A stretch of 64,000 nucleotides of DNA from Candidimonas nitroreducens (GCF_002209565.1 NZ_NJIH01000004.1:1-64000); one strand, 5' to 3'. Numbered from the stretch's first letter, positions 9,420 to 17,806 are shown. Made by a program: numbers and translations. The notes: generated from the letters alone by a model not told the origin.

Positions 9420-9590
9420 TCTGTCCGGCGCCGGGAAATAAAAAGCGGCCCAGAGGCCGCGAGGTTGGTTGCAATCGGACTAGACCTTGGCCCGTGGCTG
9501 CGCCGAGAAACCGATACCGCGCTCACCAGTGTTTCAGTCAGTGCCACAGGCTATGTCTATGTCAAGCAGATCTGGGGGGATAAAACCTAA
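9420..9590 (+). pseudogene. Possible 3' remnant of an unidentified gene
   Basis: The plus-strand frame ending at a TAA at 9588-9590 encodes a protein-like tail (VAIGLDLGPWLRRETD, then TGYVYVKQIWGDKT) with no plausible start and a terminator hairpin inside it. I do not recognise the family. It could also be chance coding potential. It is listed because the tail composition resembles a real C-terminus more than its surroundings do. Confidence 0.2.
9436..9460 (-). terminator. Terminator-like hairpin
   Basis: A perfect 6-bp GC stem (gcggcc/ggccgc) with a 4-nt loop at 9445-9460, followed on the minus strand by a T-rich run (complement of aaataaaaa). It lies about 420 bp beyond the symporter stop, so it may end that transcript, or a gene that has since decayed. 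Confidence 0.5.
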
Positions 9591-9880
9591 CTACATATTT
9601 GCAAGTTGTAAGGGATGCCAGATGTAAGGCCCAATAATCTCAGGGTTACGCTTAGTTAGCCGAGCGAAATCTCGCCTAAATGCAATCTAGGGCAGAGTCC
9701 GTGCCGAATCTCCACTTAGCTGGACTGGTAGACGCCCAGCGGCGAGTTCCGCTGGCGAACTGTAGAGCACGGCTGGAAGCGAGTCACGCCTCCAGTTGCT
9801 GTTATTTTGCCAGGCCCGGCCTCATTTGGCCCTTTGTGGCTAGGAGGAGCGTCCCCAATTGGCTCGCTCCCACACTACCA

Positions 9881-11332
9881 CTAAGCCCCATCCTCATCCA
9901 ACAACCGCACCGACGCGCCGAGCTTGGCGAAATCGAATTCGTGCATCGAGCGGCGCAGCGGGCGCATGATCAGGATCACCACCACCGGCACCAGCGCCGC
10001 GGCCAGGAAGGACTCCAGCAGATGCTCGGGCTTGGCGCCAGGCAACGGAAACAACGACAGGCCAGCCACAAGCCCGAAAAGCGTGCCGGTCATGGCCGCA
10101 AAGCCGTCGTGGCGCTTGCTGAACAGGCCGTAGAAAACAGGAAAGGCCGCGGCGGAGCACAGCAGGTCGGCCAGCAGGAATAGATACAGCACGCTATAGC
10201 CTTGGGCGGCGACCACGATGACGGGAATCGCCAGCACGAAGATCAGCCCGCGCGCCAGGCGCATCATGGTGGCGCTGCTGGCCTTGGGCAGCAGCCGGCC
10301 TAGGTCGACCGCGATAAGGCTGGAGATGGCACTGATCGCGGTGTCGGAGCTGCTCATCACCAAGCCCAGGCCCAGCGGGATCAAGAGCAGTGCGAGCCAC
10401 AGCGAAGCGTGCGGGATCAGCACGCTGAACAGCGCGACGGAGCTGTCGCCGCCGGGCGCCAGGCCGACGAAGGCCAGGCCGAACAGGCCCATCAGGAAGA
10501 TGAACGGCCCCACCATCAGGCCGCCCAGCAGGAAGCCGTTGCGCATGGTGCGCGAGTCGCGCGCGGCGTAGATGCGCTGCCAGTTGCCCTGGTGGAACAG
10601 GCCGGTAAGAAGAATGGCCACGAAGAAGGTGAATCCCGCCTTGACGCCGGCCGGGTCGCTCAGATCCAGCAGCCGCGGCGCCCGGGCGCGCAGCCCTTCG
10701 ATGGTGGGCATCGCCCCGCCCGCCGTGTACCAGCCCAATGCGACCAGGAACAGCAGCAGCGGCACGATGACGATCATGTGCACCCGGTCGGTGAAGATGG
10801 AGGCGCGCAGGCCGCCGTACGAGGTGTATATAAGGGTGGCGCCCACGACGACGATGGCCGTGACCCAGATCGGCACCGGCGCAAGCAGGCGCACCAGCTT
10901 GCCTACGGCCGTGACTTCGGCGGACATGGCGATGAACAGATAGAACACCATGATGAGCAGCGCCAGGCCGTACATGGGCCTGCCATAGCGGGCGATGAGG
11001 AACTCGGTCAAAGTGTGGCCGTTGGGGATCAGTTCGCGCATGCGCCGCCCCAGCGGGATCATGGCGATGCGCGGCGACATGGCGCCCAGCGCGTAGCCGA
11101 TGATGGCCGCCAGGCCGCCCCAGGTCGCGGCCTGCGCCGGCGCGAACAGTATCCACGCCCCCAGGGTCGAGGCCATCAGGGTCAGGATGGTGGCAATGGC
11201 GCTCTGACTGTTGCGGGCCGTGATGTAGTCTTCGAGGCTTTTTTTGAAGCTCCGGGTGTACAGGATGCCGGCGGCCGCGTAGCCGAACGCGCAAAGAAGC
11301 AGCCAGGAAACGGCTGTTGAACTGCTGAGCAT
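9881..11332 (-). CDS. Sodium/solute symporter (SSS family) under TPP riboswitch control; ThiV-like
   Basis: About 483 residues with some 13 hydrophobic segments, typical of the SSS family (12-14 helices). The opening helix is SWLLLCAFGYAAAGILYTR, followed by the SSS-type YITARNSQS and a TLGAWILFAPAQAATWGG helix. Later helices include FHQGNWQRIYAARD, a strong SSS signature. The frame opens at 11395, but the ATG at 11332 has ggaagg upstream and puts the riboswitch wholly in the leader. Regulation by thiamine pyrophosphate suggests uptake of thiamine or a precursor such as hydroxymethylpyrimidine. Comparative studies have proposed an SSS-type thiamine-regulated transporter (ThiV). The exact substrate is inference. 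Confidence 0.85.
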   Translation of the reverse strand: MLSSSTAVSWLLLCAFGYAAAGILYTRSFKKSLEDYITARNSQSAIATILTLMASTLGAWILFAPAQAATWGGLAAIIGYALGAMSPRIAMIPLGRRMRELIPNGHTLTEFLIARYGRPMYGLALLIMVFYLFIAMSAEVTAVGKLVRLLAPVPIWVTAIVVVGATLIYTSYGGLRASIFTDRVHMIVIVPLLLFLVALGWYTAGGAMPTIEGLRARAPRLLDLSDPAGVKAGFTFFVAILLTGLFHQGNWQRIYAARDSRTMRNGFLLGGLMVGPFIFLMGLFGLAFVGLAPGGDSSVALFSVLIPHASLWLALLLIPLGLGLVMSSSDTAISAISSLIAVDLGRLLPKASSATMMRLARGLIFVLAIPVIVVAAQGYSVLYLFLLADLLCSAAAFPVFYGLFSKRHDGFAAMTGTLFGLVAGLSLFPLPGAKPEHLLESFLAAALVPVVVILIMRPLRRSMHEFDFAKLGASVRLLDEDGA

Positions 11333-11402
11333 GGTGAAAGTCCTTCCCACAAGTGATTTGGCGGGAGGGGCGCGCCGTATGGCGGTATGGCGCATCGCGC
11401 GC

Positions 11403-11496
11403 GACTCCTTCCCTTCGCCGGCATTACCCGGATCAGGTTCTAAGGGTTAGCGCGAAATAGACGCAATCTCAGCTCGCTGCGAGCTCCCCCAGGACA
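11403..11496 (-). promoter_or_regulatory. TPP riboswitch (THI box) before the symporter gene
   Basis: On the minus strand the conserved THI-box pieces appear in order: a closing helix strand tcct and ggggagct, the ctgagat pyrimidine-sensor loop, then acccttagaacctgatc, the gggtaatgcc segment, and gcgaagggaagga closing the helix. The pattern matches the canonical TPP aptamer almost base for base. It ends about 70 nt before the symporter ATG at 11332, leaving room for a switching hairpin around the ribosome site. High thiamine pyrophosphate would be expected to turn the gene off. Confidence 0.95.
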
Positions 11497-11578
11497 GGCG
11501 TAAGGCTAAAAGAGCCGCGGCCGGCTGTCAACGACATTCCCCGATGCCGGGCGATCCGGTGTGGTAAATTGCGCAATA

Positions 11579-11663
11579 GCGACACGGGGTGTCCCGACCA
11601 AGTCGGGGCTGAGACGACACCCGTAGAACCTGATTCAGTTCACACTGGCGGAGGGATGTTCGC
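11579..11663 (+). promoter_or_regulatory. TPP riboswitch (THI box) before the SDR-monooxygenase operon
   Basis: The plus strand reads gcgacacggggtgtcc, then ggggctgagacgacaccc, gtagaacctgattcagtt and ctggcggagggatgttcgc. This is a complete TPP aptamer with the ctgaga and gaacctgat cores. The outer helix gcgaca/tgttcgc closes it. It ends 56 nt before the ATG at 11720. It is back to back with the symporter riboswitch, separated by about 80 bp that must hold both promoters. Confidence 0.95.
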
Positions 11664-11719
11664 GACGCGGCAGCACACCGGCCGCGCCCGGGTCTTTCGC
11701 CTGCTATGCGAGAGACATC

Positions 11720-12502
11720 ATGCCCGGATCCACACAAGCTTTACCCCTGAACCAACAAATAGTCCTCGTTACGGGCGGCGCCCGCGGCCTGGGCGCGCAC
11801 ATCGCACGCGCCTTCCAGCGCGAAGGCGCGCGCGTGGTCGTCAATTATTTCCGCAGCGCCGAGGCGGCTGCGGCGCTGGCCGCGCAGGCGCCGGACCGCA
11901 CGCTCGCCGTCCAGGCGGACGTCCGCGACGCGCACGCCGTGCAGGCGATGCTCGACCAGGCGCAGCGGCATTTCGGCGCGCCGGTAAGCACGGTCGTCAA
12001 CAACGCCCTACCTGACTTCCAGTTCAATGGCGACCAGCGTCCGCACGCCGACACGCTGTCATGGGAAAACCTCAGCCAGCAAATGGAAGGCACCCTGCGC
12101 AGCGCTCTGAATACCGTGCAAGCGGCACTGCCCGGCATGCGCAGCGCGGGCTTTGGCCGGGTGATCAACGTGGGCACCAATCTTTTCCAGAATCCGGTGG
12201 TGCCTTATCACGATTACACGGCGGCCAAGGCAGCGTTGCTTTCTTTCACGCGCACACTGTCGCACGACCTGGGGCCGGACGGCATTACCGTGAACATGGT
12301 TTCGGGCGGCCTGCTGCGCACCACCGATGCCTCGGCCGCCACGCCGGAAGCCGTGTTCGAGCTGATCGCCGGCAGCACCCCCTTGCGCCGCGTCACGACC
12401 CCGGCGGAATTCGCCGACGCCGTGCTGTTCTTCGCTTCGCCGTGGTCGCGCTCTGTAACAGGCCAGAACCTGGTGGTCGACGGCGGCCTGGTGCACAACT
12501 GA
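11720..12502 (+). CDS. Short-chain dehydrogenase/reductase, TPP-regulated
   Basis: 260 residues, classical SDR. The cofactor motif TGGARGLG is near residue 18, the NNA motif near 93, and the catalytic Tyr-Lys pair is in YTAAKAALL near residue 160. The C-terminus has FFASPWSRSVTGQNLVVDGG. It most resembles 3-oxoacyl-ACP reductase-like SDRs, but Asn-Asn-Ala is followed by Leu rather than the usual Gly. It is the first gene after a TPP riboswitch and lies 14 bp before the FMN monooxygenase gene, so it probably acts in thiamine or thiamine-precursor metabolism rather than fatty-acid synthesis. The reaction is unknown. Confidence 0.85.
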   Translation: MPGSTQALPLNQQIVLVTGGARGLGAHIARAFQREGARVVVNYFRSAEAAAALAAQAPDRTLAVQADVRDAHAVQAMLDQAQRHFGAPVSTVVNNALPDFQFNGDQRPHADTLSWENLSQQMEGTLRSALNTVQAALPGMRSAGFGRVINVGTNLFQNPVVPYHDYTAAKAALLSFTRTLSHDLGPDGITVNMVSGGLLRTTDASAATPEAVFELIAGSTPLRRVTTPAEFADAVLFFASPWSRSVTGQNLVVDGGLVHN

Positions 12503-12516
12503 TACGCGCGGGCACT

Positions 12517-13809
12517 ATGCTGCACCTCAATCTATTCATATTCGGCTGCGGGCATCATCGTGCGGCCTGGCGCCATCGTGCCTCGGCCGCCGAGCGCCTG
12601 GGCGACATAGCCTATTACGAAGAGCTGGCGCGCATCGCCGAACGCGGCAAGCTGGACGCGATTTTCTTCGCCGACGGCGCCTCGGTCAGCCACATCGAGG
12701 ACGGGCCGCGCTGGTACCTGGAACCCCTGACCATGCTGGCAGCGATCAGCCGCGCCACCGAGCGCATCGGGCTGATCAGCACGGTATCCAGCACTTTCTA
12801 CACGCCGTTCCACGCGGCGCGCCTGGTCGCTTCGCTGGATCACATCTCAGGCGGGCGCATGGGCTGGAACGTCGTGACGTCGATGTTCGACGCCGAGGCG
12901 CGTAATCACGGCTACGAGGCTATGCCCGATCACGCCTGGCGCTATGGGCGCGCGGAAGAATTCATCGACGTGGTGCTGCGGCTGTGGGATTCATGGGCGG
13001 ACGATGCACTGGTGCTGGATCGGGCCCAGGGCATCTACGGCGCCGCCGAACGGGTGCGCCCCATCGGCCACCACGGCGCCCATTTCCTGGTGGACGGCCC
13101 ACTGACGGTACCGCGCCCGCCGCAGGGGCATCCGGTGCTGTTCCAGGCCGGCGCGTCCGCCCAGGGGCGCGACTTGGCCGCCCGCCGCGCCGAAGCCATC
13201 TACGCGGTCGCCTACGATCTTGCCGCCGCCCAATCCTACTACCGAGACATCAAACGCCGCGTCCGGGAAGCCGGACGAAGCGATCCCGTACCCATCATGC
13301 CGGGGCTGGTGACATACGTGGGTTCGACGGAAGCGGAGGCCCGCGCCAAGCAGCGCGAGCTGGACGAACTGCTGCCGCAGGAAGCGTCGCTGCGGCAGCT
13401 TGGCATGTACGTGGGCCAGGACTGCATGGCGTGGGAGATGGACGCCCCCGTCCCGCCCCTGCCGCCACTGTCGGCGTTCGAAGGCCCGAAGGGCCGCTAC
13501 GCCACGATTCTGCGCATCATCGAGGCCGAGCAGCCCACGGTGCGCCAGCTGCTGGGGCGCCTGGCGGCCGGCGGGGGGCATTGCACCATGGTCGGCACGC
13601 CCGAACAGATTGCCGACCAAATGGAGCATTGGGCCGCCCACGAAGGCGCGGACGGCTTCAACCTGATGCCGCCCACCTTGCCCGGTGGCATCACGGATTT
13701 CGTCGAGCAGGTCGTGCCGGTGCTGCAAAGGCGCGGGCTGTTCCGCAAGGAATACGAAACCACTACGCTGCGCGGGCACCTGGGCTTGCGCCGGCCCGCG
13801 GGGCCTTGA
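12517..13809 (+). CDS. LLM-class FMN-dependent monooxygenase (NtaA/SnaA/DszA family), TPP-regulated
   Basis: About 430 residues, the usual length for NtaA/SnaA/DszA-type flavin monooxygenases, which use FMNH2 from a separate reductase. Family features are the N-terminal HLNLFIFGCGHHRAAWRH, ARIAERGKLDAIFFAD, then TYST-like STFYTPFHAARLVASLDHIS, SGGRMGWNVVTS, and FQAGASAQGRDLAARRAE. The open frame extends upstream to 12061 through the SDR, but the ATG at 12517, just after the SDR stop, gives the proper N-terminus. Being behind a TPP riboswitch, it may oxidise a thiazole- or pyrimidine-type compound to feed thiamine salvage; this is inference. Confidence 0.87.
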   Translation: MLHLNLFIFGCGHHRAAWRHRASAAERLGDIAYYEELARIAERGKLDAIFFADGASVSHIEDGPRWYLEPLTMLAAISRATERIGLISTVSSTFYTPFHAARLVASLDHISGGRMGWNVVTSMFDAEARNHGYEAMPDHAWRYGRAEEFIDVVLRLWDSWADDALVLDRAQGIYGAAERVRPIGHHGAHFLVDGPLTVPRPPQGHPVLFQAGASAQGRDLAARRAEAIYAVAYDLAAAQSYYRDIKRRVREAGRSDPVPIMPGLVTYVGSTEAEARAKQRELDELLPQEASLRQLGMYVGQDCMAWEMDAPVPPLPPLSAFEGPKGRYATILRIIEAEQPTVRQLLGRLAAGGGHCTMVGTPEQIADQMEHWAAHEGADGFNLMPPTLPGGITDFVEQVVPVLQRRGLFRKEYETTTLRGHLGLRRPAGP

Positions 13810-13816
13810 CGCCCGG

Positions 13817-14275
13817 TCAGTGGCGCCCCGGCTGGTAGTGTCCGGGCTCGGCACGGAACGGGATCGCCAGGCGATTCCAGCCGTTGATCGCGATAATGGC
13901 AAACGACAAGTCCACGAGTTCTTTCTCGTTGAACTGTTTGCGCACTTGATCGTAGAGCTCGTCTTCCACGGGATCGGTCGAAATTTTCGTAAGCGCTTCC
14001 GTCCAGGCCAGTGCCGCGCGCTCTCGCTCGCTATAAAAAGGCGCTTCGCGCCAGGCATCCAAAAGATACAGGCGCTGTTCGGTCTCGCCGGCGGCGCGGG
14101 CGTCCTTCGAGTGCATGTCCAGGCAGTACGCGCAGCCGTTGATCTGCGACGCCCGCATCTTGACGAGCTCGAGTAACGCGTGTTCGAGCCCCGAGCCTTC
14201 GACATACTGCTGTAGATTGCGCATGGCCTTGAAGCCTTCCGGCGATGCATGAATGTAATCGAGGCGTTGTGCCAT
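13817..14275 (-). CDS. Carboxymuconolactone decarboxylase/AhpD-like family protein
   Basis: 152 residues, all-helical AhpD-like fold. The redox motif is intact: CAYCLDMH (CxxC followed by His three residues on) at about residues 48-55, within QINGCAYCLDMHSKDAR. The downstream ALAWTEALTKI segment is typical of the alkylhydroperoxidase subfamily. It likely reduces peroxides with a disulfide partner, or acts as a general antioxidant. It converges on the monooxygenase gene (7 bp between stops) and shares no operon with it. Confidence 0.85.
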   Translation of the reverse strand: MAQRLDYIHASPEGFKAMRNLQQYVEGSGLEHALLELVKMRASQINGCAYCLDMHSKDARAAGETEQRLYLLDAWREAPFYSERERAALAWTEALTKISTDPVEDELYDQVRKQFNEKELVDLSFAIIAINGWNRLAIPFRAEPGHYQPGRH

Positions 14276-14437
14276 TTTTTACTCCATCAAGTTATTACCA
14301 CATACAGATAAACAGATTTTTGTGCGAGGCTCGGAACACCAGGCAAGGCACCGGCCGCTGCCTTGCCGCCAAGGTACGGACACCAGCACCAGCCCACTGG
14401 AACGGCGACATCGGCCGGTACGCGCCAACGGCAGTGT

Positions 14438-15265
14438 TCAGTCGTAGCGCTGGAACCGTTCGCCAAGCTGCGCATAGCTCACCGTATTGCCGAGCCCGTC
14501 TATCTCGCCGCGCTTCAGCTGGTCTACCGCAGCGACAAAGCCGCTCCAGGCTGCCAGCGACAAGGAGCTTGCCGTGCTGATGCGGCGCACGCCGATCTCG
14601 GCGAGCGTCTTGAATCCGAGCTTGGCTGCGTGCCCCATCATGACGTTGACGGGCTTCGGAGCCACAGCTTGCACGACGGCAGCGATGTCTTCGCGCGCCG
14701 ACAGCCCGGGCGCGTACAGGCAGTCCGCCCCGGCTTCGGCATATGCGCGCAGGCGCCTTATGGTTTCATCGAGATCGGGGCGCCCGACCAGAAAGCACTC
14801 TGCGCGCCCCACCAGCATGACCGCTGGATCCTCAGCGTCGATTGCCTGGCGCGCGGCACGCATGCGGGCGACGGCCTCGTCGAAGCCGTATAGCGCGCCT
14901 TTTTCGCCGGCGATCGAATCTTCTATGGACAAGGCGGATACGCCCGCCTGCACGCAGCCGCGCACATTGGCCTTCAGGCCTTCGATCGTGCGGGAGTATC
15001 CATCTTCGAAATCGGCGTTGACCGGCAGGCCGGTGGCATGCACCAGCTCGCCGCAATGCCGCACGACCTCGTCGACGGCAACTTTCCGATCCGGAACCCC
15101 GCGCGAGAACGCGTAGCCCGCGCTGGTGGTGGCCAAGGCCTTGAAACCGGCTTGTTCGAGCCAGCGGGCCGTGCCGGCATCCCATGGATTGGGCAAGATA
15201 AAGCACCCCGCTTCATGAAGCTCGCGGAACGCGGCGTGCCGAGCCGCGAGAGCATTGGTAGACAT
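14438..15265 (-). CDS. Isocitrate lyase/PEP mutase family protein
   Basis: About 275 residues. The fold markers of the PEP mutase/isocitrate lyase superfamily are present: the N-terminal LPNPWDAGTARWLEQAGFKALATTSAG, the metal-binding NADFEDGYS (with D-x-E-D), the SIEDS motif near residue 120, and a C-terminal GVRRISTASSLSLAAW. The frame opens at 15448, but the ATG at 15265 follows a good ggagg site. Family members cleave or form C-C or C-P bonds next to carboxylates, for example oxaloacetate decarboxylase or methylisocitrate lyase. The typical KKCGH loop is absent, so this is a more distant PEP-mutase-like member. Substrate unknown. Confidence 0.85.
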   Translation of the reverse strand: MSTNALAARHAAFRELHEAGCFILPNPWDAGTARWLEQAGFKALATTSAGYAFSRGVPDRKVAVDEVVRHCGELVHATGLPVNADFEDGYSRTIEGLKANVRGCVQAGVSALSIEDSIAGEKGALYGFDEAVARMRAARQAIDAEDPAVMLVGRAECFLVGRPDLDETIRRLRAYAEAGADCLYAPGLSAREDIAAVVQAVAPKPVNVMMGHAAKLGFKTLAEIGVRRISTASSLSLAAWSGFVAAVDQLKRGEIDGLGNTVSYAQLGERFQRYD

Positions 15266-15690
15266 CGGGAACCTCCGGATTTCTGTTGTGGGTGCGGCTC
15301 GGCACCCAACGTGCACAGGACAGGAACCGCGCCAGGCTGCGCATGCGCTACCCGCGGCTCCGACAAGGGTGCAAATAGCATATACCCATCTGCGCACTAT
15401 TCGACAGGCAAGCAATAGCCGGGTCTTGCAATGCACCGAACAGCCCAAGCCCGCGCCAGATCAAAAACGCCCCCGGCCCAGGGTACGGCAGGCACTTCAT
15501 CTTTGGCCCAGGACGGTGGATTGGAACGTATTACTTGAAACGTATTCCGCCGCCGTCGCATCCAATCGACGAAACGCGATGACTTGCCGCTTCGGCGGAG
15601 GGAATTCCCGTCTATCCACGGATCGCTGCCGCCCGTGCGCCTACCGGCCCCCGGAACAGCGGTTCCGACACCCTTAAGGAGCTTGTTACT
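15266..15690. other. Intergenic region upstream of the exported protein/ECF sigma pair
   Basis: 425 bp with no credible gene. The left end is the ribosome site and promoter area of the PEP-mutase-like gene. The right half contains the direct repeat at 15526-15547 and the GTG start region of the exported protein. Frames that cross it on both strands are low-quality translations of GC-rich DNA. Confidence 0.5.
15524..15548 (+). promoter_or_regulatory. Direct repeat, possible ECF-type promoter
   Basis: The octamer aacgtatt occurs twice, at 15526-15533 and 15540-15547, a 14-bp period. The first copy is preceded by gg, giving ggaacg, which resembles the ggaac -35 element of ECF-sigma promoters. 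It lies about 145 bp before the exported protein that precedes the ECF sigma gene, so self-regulation is plausible. No convincing -10 element can be assigned by eye. Confidence 0.3.
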
Positions 15691-16341
15691 GTGAAGATCA
15701 CGAAAAAACTCGTCATGGCTCCGGCCGCTCTGGCCGCTGTCCTCGGGCTCTTGTGCGGCACCACGACCGCCACCGCCGCCGACGCGCCGCAAGCCGGCCA
15801 CACCATGACCATGGCCATGAATTGGTTCGGTGGGCCGGTCTACGATGGCGCGCCCGCCCTGGCGGCAACCGCCGCGCTGGTTCAAGCCGGCGGCGGCGCC
15901 GAGCACTTCACGTTCGCACAGGCGCTGGTGTCCATGCTGGGCGAGAAAACCGTCAACGCTGAAGTGGCAAAGCTCACCAAGCAATATGGCAAGAAAGACG
16001 TGGACGGCTTCTTGAACGGCATGACCTTCGCCATCAAGGACGGGCTGAAGCGCGCCACCGAGGCCGGGGTGAAACTGCCGGATGCGCCGGCCGATCTCAA
16101 GGGGGTGAAACTGGCGCGGGCACTGGTGCAGGCCGGCACCGCCCCCGACGGCATATTCTGGGCCGGGTACTTGTTCGACAAGGCGATCTCGCACAAGCTG
16201 CACAACCAGGTCATGGTCGACATCGACGTGAAATACGGACATGGTGCGGACGAAAACACGCACAAGGTATTGAACCAGGCCATGTACGACGTGGCGCAGG
16301 CGCTGGGCGACACGCACGTCAAGCTGGCCTCGCTGCACTAA
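15691..16341 (+). CDS. Exported protein of unknown function, upstream of an ECF sigma factor
   Basis: 216 residues starting at a GTG with an aaggag site. A Sec signal peptide (MKITKKLVMAPAALAAVLG..., cleavage probably after ATA or TAA-type residues near 30) is followed by a soluble, mostly helical domain with no cysteine after the signal, no membrane helix and no recognised motif. Repeated Lys/Asp-rich helices and a closing DVAQALGDTHVKLASLH are visible. I do not recognise the family. It lies 135 bp before the sigma factor on the same strand, so it may be the stress signal, a target or a cell-envelope partner of that sigma. Confidence 0.7.
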   Translation: MKITKKLVMAPAALAAVLGLLCGTTTATAADAPQAGHTMTMAMNWFGGPVYDGAPALAATAALVQAGGGAEHFTFAQALVSMLGEKTVNAEVAKLTKQYGKKDVDGFLNGMTFAIKDGLKRATEAGVKLPDAPADLKGVKLARALVQAGTAPDGIFWAGYLFDKAISHKLHNQVMVDIDVKYGHGADENTHKVLNQAMYDVAQALGDTHVKLASLH

Positions 16342-16476
16342 GCGACGCATGCCCCCGAAGCTCGCGGCAAAAAGCCATGGGAGCCGACTGGCTCCCGATA
16401 CGCCTCCGCCCCAGCCTGGTTATTGCAATAAAATGCATTCATCGGGTTTGTAGAACAAGAGTTTTCGGGGGTTTAT

Positions 16477-17181
16477 ATGGGCACGATGGCCGACGCCGTT
16501 TCCATCGACGACTCGGAGCTGATCCAGCTGGCGGCTGCGGGCGACATCGGCGCTTTCGACGCATTGATGCGCCATCACAACCAGCGGCTGTACCGCGTGG
16601 CCCGCAGCGTGCTGCATGACGAGGCCGACGCGGAAGAGGCCGTTCAGGAAGCCTGGTGGAAAGCCTACAATCATTTGCAGGACTTTCGCGCCGAGGCCAG
16701 GCCCGCGACCTGGCTGACCCGTATCGCCATCAACGAGGCCCTGATGCTCCGGCGGCGCAACAAAAGCCGCGAGGCCGTCATTCAATCTGCGCATCAGGAT
16801 CAGCGGACACAGGACACCATGCCCATGGACGAACTTCCCCTGGCTATACCCGCCTCCTCGCAGCCCGATCAACAGGCCTGGCGTTCGGAGTTGCGCAGCC
16901 TGATCGAGCAACGCATCGACGCCCTGCCCGACATCTACCGCTCGGTCTTCGTGCTAAGAGGCGTGGAAGGCATGCCCGCGAGCGAAGTGGCCGCCGCGCT
17001 GGATCTGCCCGAAGCCACGATTCGCGTGCGCTTCATGCGCGCCCGCCGCCTGCTCCAGGACGCGCTGTCGCGCGACATCGACCAGCGCACCAAAGACGCT
17101 TTCTCGTTTGCCGGGGAACGCTGCGACCGTATCGTGGCAGCCGTGCACGCGCGCATCAAGCACCAGGCCTCTTCCCGCTAG
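16477..17181 (+). CDS. ECF-type RNA polymerase sigma factor
   Basis: 234 residues. Region 2 (residues about 20-90) has GDIGAFDALMRHHNQRLYRVARSVL, DADAEEAVQEAWWKAYNHL and the -10-binding ATWLTRIAINEAL. A 50-residue linker follows. Region 4 (about 145-200) has ALPDIYRSVFVLRGVEGM and the -35 helix-turn-helix ATIRVRFMRARRLL. It would direct polymerase to a small regulon. No anti-sigma gene with a zinc-finger or single membrane helix follows; the next gene is on the other strand. Control is therefore unclear. A second in-frame ATG lies 9 bp downstream. Confidence 0.92.
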   Translation: MGTMADAVSIDDSELIQLAAAGDIGAFDALMRHHNQRLYRVARSVLHDEADAEEAVQEAWWKAYNHLQDFRAEARPATWLTRIAINEALMLRRRNKSREAVIQSAHQDQRTQDTMPMDELPLAIPASSQPDQQAWRSELRSLIEQRIDALPDIYRSVFVLRGVEGMPASEVAAALDLPEATIRVRFMRARRLLQDALSRDIDQRTKDAFSFAGERCDRIVAAVHARIKHQASSR

Positions 17182-17188
17182 ACGACCG

Positions 17189-17806
17189 CTATGCTGGCGC
17201 GACCGCCTCTTTCGGCGGCTTGGGCATAAGCCCGGAAGAAACCAGGCTGTCATGGAGCGCCGCCACCGAGCACAGGTAGGCATCCACTTGTTGCATCGTC
17301 AGCTCGGAAATCGGCGCCACGACGGTGCAGAACCTTCTTAGGTTTCTTTGGAGATACGGCACTTTTCCGACCAGTTCGGCTATGGCCTGGCCTTCGGATT
17401 GATTGAGCACATCGACCTTGTCCAACACGAGATGACTCGCGGGAATCTTCAGTTCTCCCACAGACCATCTCAACCTTCCCATCGTCAACGGGTCTATCCT
17501 GTCGCCGACCGACATTCCCCGGATTTTGAGCAGCTCCGCCTTTAAATCATCGACAGTCGCGGCGATGTTCCCGATTTCCGCGGAAATCATCCATCGCACG
17601 ATAACCGCCTCCCGAGCGCGCCACTGTGCACGCTCCCTGCCGTCGCTCAAGGCCAGCCATAACGCCAGCATGACGGATCCCACCGTCCCGAAAGCCGTCA
17701 TCGCATTGAGCCAATCGATTTTTGCCAGGAATCCCGGCCGTGCGCCCAGGAGCCAGCCAACCAGGCATCCAAGCGCCACGCCGACCGTAAATTTCACATA
17801 ACGCAT
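17189..17806 (-). CDS. Membrane protein of unknown function with two N-terminal helices
   Basis: 205 residues. Two hydrophobic segments are visible: residues about 5-22 (FTVGVALGCLVGWLLGA) and about 33-55 (MTAFGTVGSVMLALWLAL). A long, mainly helical cytoplasmic part (about 60-190) follows, ending in a Pro/Lys tail. The arrangement resembles small membrane-anchored proteins seen in many genomes with no assigned role. The ATG at 17806 has a gggagag site. It converges on the sigma factor gene with 7 bp between stops. Confidence 0.7.
   Translation of the reverse strand: MRYVKFTVGVALGCLVGWLLGARPGFLAKIDWLNAMTAFGTVGSVMLALWLALSDGRERAQWRAREAVIVRWMISAEIGNIAATVDDLKAELLKIRGMSVGDRIDPLTMGRLRWSVGELKIPASHLVLDKVDVLNQSEGQAIAELVGKVPYLQRNLRRFCTVVAPISELTMQQVDAYLCSVAALHDSLVSSGLMPKPPKEAVAPA

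Larger units (their letters stand above)
8841..9880. other. 1-kb stretch without a convincing gene
   Basis: The left 150 bp are the promoter region of the MaoC-led operon; an AT-rich run lies at 8925-8985 with ttggatccaa and ttatccaattt. The rest contains only short frames with no recognisable protein, a terminator-like hairpin (9441-9460) and a short protein-like tail (to 9590). The symporter gene converges on it from the right. I see no tRNA, inverted-repeat-bounded element or intact transposase. It looks like an eroded junction between an accessory operon and the GC-rich backbone. Confidence 0.5.

Noticed and set aside
10194-11294. A long minus-strand frame (Arg/His/Gly-rich) within the symporter gene
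   Set aside because: Alternate frame of the symporter in GC-rich sequence; lacks membrane helices or motifs.
12061-12516. Fusion of SDR region and FMN monooxygenase into one 582-residue protein
   Set aside because: The upstream part is the SDR read in another frame; the monooxygenase starts at 12517 just after the SDR stop.
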